Notes under the pieces: model-generated
Seen by the model: only the letters and a program-made list of their open reading frames with translations
Databases searched by the model: none
Told to the model about the DNA's origin: nothing
Made by a program: the position numbers and the translations under genes
Shown: positions 60,349 through 64,000 of the stretch, in pieces
How positions within the stretch are numbered: position 1 is the first letter of the stretch
How the letters are laid out: every line of letters starts with the position of its first letter
Assembly: GCF_042677945.1 (NCBI RefSeq)
Contig: NZ_JBHUDN010000026.1
DNA: 64,000 nt
Reading direction: 5' to 3' (one strand)
Source: Haloplanus litoreus
GTDB lineage: Archaea; Halobacteriota; Halobacteria; Halobacteriales; Haloferacaceae

Positions 60349-61641
60349 GTGATGGATAAGGAACGTACGATCTGTGTCGTCGGGATGGGCTATGTCGGGC
60401 TACCGCTCGCAGTAGAGTTTGATCGTGAAGGGTTCGACGTGATTGGCTACGATATTGATCCGGAGGTGATTTCTCAGCTCGAGTCAAATATCGATCCGAC
60501 AAACGAGCTGGGGAACCGAGCAATCACCGATAGTTCGGTCAAATATACTACAGATTCGAACAGCATCAAACACGCAGACTACGTGCTTATAGCTGTTCCA
60601 ACGCCTGTTGACGATCTGAAAAATCCGAATCTCAGGTACGTAGAAAGTGCAGCCGAGACAATCGGGCAAAACCTGAAACCAGGCGCCATTATCGTTCTCG
60701 AATCGACGGTGTATCCGGGAGCGACCCGAGAGATCTTGGCACCGACGATTGAAGCGGAGTCCGGGTTGAATGCTGGAGAGGACTTCTACGTGGGCTATTC
60801 CCCAGAACGGATGGTTCCAGGCGATGACGAGCATGGGATTCGTGATGTCGTCAAAATCGTTAGCGGCCAAACCGACACCGTTCGGGCGGAGTTAGCAGAA
60901 CTGTACGGGACGATCGTGGATGCTGGGATTCACGAGGCACCGGAAATCGAAGTTGCTGAGGCCGCGAAGGCGATCGAAAATATTCAGCGAGACGTCAACA
61001 TAGCGTTGATGAACGAGCTGGCGATCGCCTGCCAGAATATCGGGTTGGATACGCATGACGTACTTGATGCAGCCCGCACGAAATGGAACTTCCACAATTA
61101 TCAGCCGGGATTGGTTGGCGGCCATTGTATCCCCGTCGATCCGTTTTTCATAATTTATGAAACTGAACGGAACGGTTATACGCCTAAACTGATCGAGCAG
61201 AGTCGGGACATCAACGAGTACATGCCGACCTACATCGCCGATTTGACTCTGCGTGGACTGAATGACTGTGGGAAAGTGCTACGCGACAGTACGGTTCTCG
61301 TACTTGGACTCTCGTACAAGCCTGGTGTCGCAGATATTCGCACGTCTGTGGTTGGGGATACGATAAAGCGGCTGCAAGAGTACGGCGTGACAGTACTCGG
61401 AGCGGACCCCTATGCCGACGAAGCTGCGGCCAGTGACGAATTCGGTATCGAAATTCAGTCACAGCCCTCTTTCCACGGTGTTGACGCTGTCTTACTCGCG
61501 ACCCCGCATCAACTATACAGGGAGATAGACTACGCACAGAGGTGCGAAGAGATGACGGCCCCACCGTTGATCGTGGACGTAGATGGAGTGTTAGATCGGG
61601 CAACAATCGAATCGACTGAAATCGAATACCGCCGAGTGTGA
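60349..61641 (+). CDS. UDP-HexNAc (nucleotide sugar) dehydrogenase
   Basis: 430 aa; ATG codons at 60349 and 60352. NAD fold CVVGMGYVGLPLAVEFDREG, YVLIAVPTPVDD, catalytic Lys region FYVGYSPERMVPG, EAAKAIENIQRDVNIALMNE and the catalytic Cys in GGHCIPVDPFF. TKWNFHNYQPGLVGGHC places it near the UDP-GlcNAc/GalNAc C6-dehydrogenases (TviB/WbpO type), which make UDP-aminouronic acids. It oxidises the C6 hydroxyl twice with NAD+. The following neuA-like gene starts within its stop codon, so they are one operon. Base composition is lower in GC than the core genome, common for glycan loci gained by transfer. Confidence 0.9.
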   Translation: MMDKERTICVVGMGYVGLPLAVEFDREGFDVIGYDIDPEVISQLESNIDPTNELGNRAITDSSVKYTTDSNSIKHADYVLIAVPTPVDDLKNPNLRYVESAAETIGQNLKPGAIIVLESTVYPGATREILAPTIEAESGLNAGEDFYVGYSPERMVPGDDEHGIRDVVKIVSGQTDTVRAELAELYGTIVDAGIHEAPEIEVAEAAKAIENIQRDVNIALMNELAIACQNIGLDTHDVLDAARTKWNFHNYQPGLVGGHCIPVDPFFIIYETERNGYTPKLIEQSRDINEYMPTYIADLTLRGLNDCGKVLRDSTVLVLGLSYKPGVADIRTSVVGDTIKRLQEYGVTVLGADPYADEAAASDEFGIEIQSQPSFHGVDAVLLATPHQLYREIDYAQRCEEMTAPPLIVDVDGVLDRATIESTEIEYRRV

Positions 61642-62357
61642 CGAATATGGATGTCCTTGGCGTCGTTCCGGTTCGAAGTGGCTCGAAACGGGTGCCAAAC
61701 AAGAACGTTCGTGAGTTGGGTGGGAAACCGCTCCTCGCCCATACCATCGAACAGGCGGCATCGTCGTCGGTTCTCGATCGGTGTCTGATCTCGACCGACG
61801 ACGAGGAGATCGCGACGGTCGCACGTGAGCATGGTGGTGACGCTCCGTTCCTCCGTCCCGATCGTCTCGCAACGGACACTGCTTCAAGTGCCGACGCGGT
61901 TGCTCACGCGTTGGAGTGGGTCCACGAACGGGGCCACGAACCAACTATCGTCGTTCTTCTTCAAGTAACGACGCCGTTCCGGACGAGCGCGGATATCGAC
62001 GAGGCAGTCGAGAAACTACGGCGGTCACCGGAAGCCAAGTCGATCGTCGCAGTCACGGAGTACCGCGTCCCTCCGCAGTGGGCATTCGAGATCGACGACG
62101 AGGGACGTCTTCGGTCGCACTTTTCGGCGTACGATATGTGGGATGACGGACCAGGTCGAAGCCAAGAGACGGCTACCTTGTACCATCCTAACGGAGCAGT
62201 CTTCGCTGCACGTGTCGACTCGTTCTTGGCAGACCCGGAGTTCTACAAACAGCCGACTATCTCCTACGAGATGCCCGCCGAACGGTCGTTGGATATCGAC
62301 GAGCCGTACGATCTGGAACTCGCTCGGGCACTGTACGAATACAGAAACAAGAACTAA
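61638..62357 (+). CDS. CMP-nonulosonic acid synthetase (NeuA-like)
   Basis: 239 aa from a GTG at 61638 overlapping the upstream stop; the ATG at 61647 is an alternative. Cytidylyltransferase motifs: VVPVRSGSKRVPNKNVREL, ISTDDEEIATVAREHG, FLRPDRLATDTASSADAV, LLQVTTPFRTSADIDEA and YHPNGAVFA. It activates a sialic-acid-type sugar (Neu5Ac, legionaminate or pseudaminate) with CTP. It is followed 46 bp later by neuB. The specific nonulosonate cannot be told from sequence. Confidence 0.92.
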   Translation: MTNMDVLGVVPVRSGSKRVPNKNVRELGGKPLLAHTIEQAASSSVLDRCLISTDDEEIATVAREHGGDAPFLRPDRLATDTASSADAVAHALEWVHERGHEPTIVVLLQVTTPFRTSADIDEAVEKLRRSPEAKSIVAVTEYRVPPQWAFEIDDEGRLRSHFSAYDMWDDGPGRSQETATLYHPNGAVFAARVDSFLADPEFYKQPTISYEMPAERSLDIDEPYDLELARALYEYRNKN

Positions 62358-62403
62358 CTGCCGCTGGGCAATTCCTTTGGTACCATCGATCCTACACCGG
62401 CAC

Positions 62404-63441
62404 ATGCAAATTAACGGGCACACTGTCGGAGCCGACGGACCGTTCGTCATCGCGGAGGTAGGAATCAACCACAACGGCGAGATGGCCATGGCAAGATCGT
62501 TGATCGATGCTGCTGTCGACGCCGGTGCAGACGCAGTAAAGTTCCAGTCATTCGTCGTCGAAGAGCTTGTCACGGCCTCCGCGCCGAAAGCGGAGTATCA
62601 GGAGGGCTCGACGGGCGAGAGTCAACGGGAGATGCTCGAACCGTACGAACTGACTCCTGAACAGCACCGCGAACTCCAGTCGTACTGTTCGAAACGCGAC
62701 ATTACATTTCTCTCAACGCCGTTCGACAGCAGGAGTCTAACGTTGCTCGACGATCTCGATGTCCCGGCGATCAAGATTGGATCGGGCGAATTGACGAACA
62801 TCCCGTTTCTGCGGGAGATCGCCGAAACGGGACGGTCAATGATAGTCTCAACGGGTATGAGTACGATGGACGAAGTCGAGACGGCCGTCGAAGCGATCCG
62901 GGACGCCAATCCGCACGTACCACTAGCACTGCTCCACTGCGTCTCGCTGTACCCGACCGACATCGAGCTAGCGAACCTACGTGCGATGCAGACGATGGAC
63001 GACCGATTCGACGTTCCGATTGGTTTCTCCGATCACACTACACAAATCGAGACGATGGGCTTGGCTGTCGCGATGGGTGCGACTGTAGTGGAGAAGCATC
63101 TCACGCTCGATCGCTCGCTTCCGGGCCCTGATCACGAAGCCTCGCTGGAGCCCGACGAACTGGATCGGGCAGTCGACATCGTTCGCAACGCCGAACGCGC
63201 GAAAGGGTCCCCGGAGAAACGGCCCGTCGGCGACGAGATGGACACGGCTGCCATCGCGAGGAAGTCCCTGCACGCGACGACCGATATCGAGAGTGGGACG
63301 ACGCTCACCGCCGACCACGTCCAGATCACTCGTCCAGTTGACGGCCTTCAGCCGAACCGATACGACGACGTTCTTGGGCGCCGTCTCGCCGAGTCGCTCG
63401 CGCTTGGCGATCCGATAACAGAGGAGGTCCTTTTGGATTGA
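62404..63441 (+). CDS. Nonulosonic acid synthase (NeuB family)
   Basis: 345 aa from the ATG at 62404. NeuB domain with FVIAEVGINHNGEMAMARSL, GADAVKFQSFVVEELV, TFLSTPFDSRSLTLLDDL, IKIGSGELTNIPFLREIA, IVSTGMSTMDEVETAVEA and PIGFSDHTTQIETMGLA. A C-terminal SAF domain follows (KSLHATTDIESGTTLTADHV). It condenses phosphoenolpyruvate with an N-acyl-hexosamine to make a nine-carbon sugar. Operon with the NeuA-like gene; the next gene is a PIG-L deacetylase. Confidence 0.94.
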   Translation: MQINGHTVGADGPFVIAEVGINHNGEMAMARSLIDAAVDAGADAVKFQSFVVEELVTASAPKAEYQEGSTGESQREMLEPYELTPEQHRELQSYCSKRDITFLSTPFDSRSLTLLDDLDVPAIKIGSGELTNIPFLREIAETGRSMIVSTGMSTMDEVETAVEAIRDANPHVPLALLHCVSLYPTDIELANLRAMQTMDDRFDVPIGFSDHTTQIETMGLAVAMGATVVEKHLTLDRSLPGPDHEASLEPDELDRAVDIVRNAERAKGSPEKRPVGDEMDTAAIARKSLHATTDIESGTTLTADHVQITRPVDGLQPNRYDDVLGRRLAESLALGDPITEEVLLD

Positions 63442-63491
63442 CAGCCGACATACCACCAGAGCGAAATACGTGGGTTGCGAAGGAATCCACC

Positions 63492-64000
63492 GTGACAGAA
63501 ACCGTATTGGCTATCGGGGCCCACCCCGACGACGAAGTGCTCGGCCCCGGTGGGACACTCGCCAAACACGCCGACGCCGGAGACGACGTTCACGCGCTGA
63601 TAGTCACCGAAGGAACAACCACGCAGTACGACGACGACTCGTTTGTCGAACAGAAGCAGGTGGCCGCCAGAGCGTGCGCCAACAGGCTCGGCCTCGAAGA
63701 CGTCCGGTTCGGCGACCTAACCGACATGAAACTCGACGTGACGGCCCACGTCGAGGTCAACGCGGTGATCGAGGAGACCGTCGAGGCTGTTGAACCCGAC
63801 ATAATCTACACCCACTCGCCACACGAGGTCAACAACGACCACGTTGCGGTCTACGAGTCGACGCTCGTCGCTGCTCGTCCGGGGTCGGGAGTCGGCCGTA
63901 TCTACGCCTACGAGACTCCGTCTTCGACCGAGTGGGTTGGCGGTGACAGACGACAGTTTTCGCCCGATCGATATGTCGATATTTCCGAGTACGTCGATAC
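63492..64000 (+). CDS. PIG-L (LmbE) family deacetylase, 3' end beyond the window
   Basis: Partial; at least 169 residues from a GTG at 63492. PIG-L metal motif AIGAHPDDEVLGPGGTLAKH with the AHPDDE signature, the loop ALIVTEGTTTQYDDDS and the distal THSPHEVNNDHVAVY (His residues). Such enzymes remove N-acetyl groups from sugars, for example GlcNAc derivatives. In the nonulosonate operon it may prepare a variant amino-sugar precursor. It is 50 bp after neuB and runs off the right edge. Confidence 0.9.
   Translation, partial: MTETVLAIGAHPDDEVLGPGGTLAKHADAGDDVHALIVTEGTTTQYDDDSFVEQKQVAARACANRLGLEDVRFGDLTDMKLDVTAHVEVNAVIEETVEAVEPDIIYTHSPHEVNNDHVAVYESTLVAARPGSGVGRIYAYETPSSTEWVGGDRRQFSPDRYVDISEYVD

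Overview
The window is chromosomal DNA from a halophilic archaeon (class Halobacteria). Most of it is GC-rich, with acidic, Asp/Glu-rich proteins. Haloarchaeal markers include DacZ, dodecin, PriS-GINS, an HVO-style winged-helix protein with two membrane segments, Tat lipoproteins, PGF-CTERM surface proteins and an AglJ-type glycosyltransferase. I cannot fix the genus from sequence alone.

1-13 kb is a sugar-acid utilisation locus that is partly decayed. It holds an IclR regulator, an enolase-superfamily dehydratase, a three-gene TRAP transporter (DctP-DctQ-DctM), an SDR dehydrogenase, a universal stress protein, and a LutB-like/CCG fusion with a LUD partner for lactate-type oxidation. Between them lie wrecks of a glycerate 2-kinase, an HpcH/HpaI aldolase, an aldehyde dehydrogenase and a transposase. 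13-21.6 kb is a lower-GC accessory island bounded by two inverted IS6-type elements, each with a frameshifted transposase. Inside are lipoproteins, a frameshifted HTH gene plus its membrane partner, an esterase-like lipoprotein, a histidine kinase fragment fused to a PIN-domain fragment at a deletion scar, an AIM24 fragment, and an IS1341-type element (TnpB only) that splits a small membrane-protein gene exactly.

21.7-28.7 kb holds two YjdF-like membrane proteins, regulators, dodecin, a stress protein, an MscS channel and the primase small subunit/GINS replication operon. 28.7-38.1 kb is a cytochrome c maturation (System I) locus: CcmF, a thioredoxin-like protein, a dihaem cytochrome c, CcdA, CcmC, CcmD, CcmB, CcmA and a divergent CcmE. 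38.2-48.6 kb is mostly core genome: a secreted HExxH peptidase, zinc ribbons, FumC, BolA, an RHH regulator, MutY, a DUF1326/DUF2182 pair, a lipoprotein, a FabG/PhaB reductase, a collapsed FMN-reductase gene and a Yip1 protein. 48.6-58.8 kb holds a RecJ-like DHH protein, Elp3, an acyltransferase, an MscS channel next to the diadenylate cyclase DacZ, PurD, a frameshifted MFS transporter and an AsnC-TRASH regulator.

58.9-64 kb begins a cell-surface glycan locus: AglJ-type glycosyltransferase, UDP-HexNAc dehydrogenase, CMP-sialic-acid-type synthetase (NeuA), NeuB synthase and a PIG-L deacetylase cut by the window end. I saw no tRNA, rRNA or CRISPR array. The best candidates for a second look are the ccm locus with its atypical CcmE, the nonulosonate genes, the decayed sugar-acid pathway and the architecture of the IS-bounded island.
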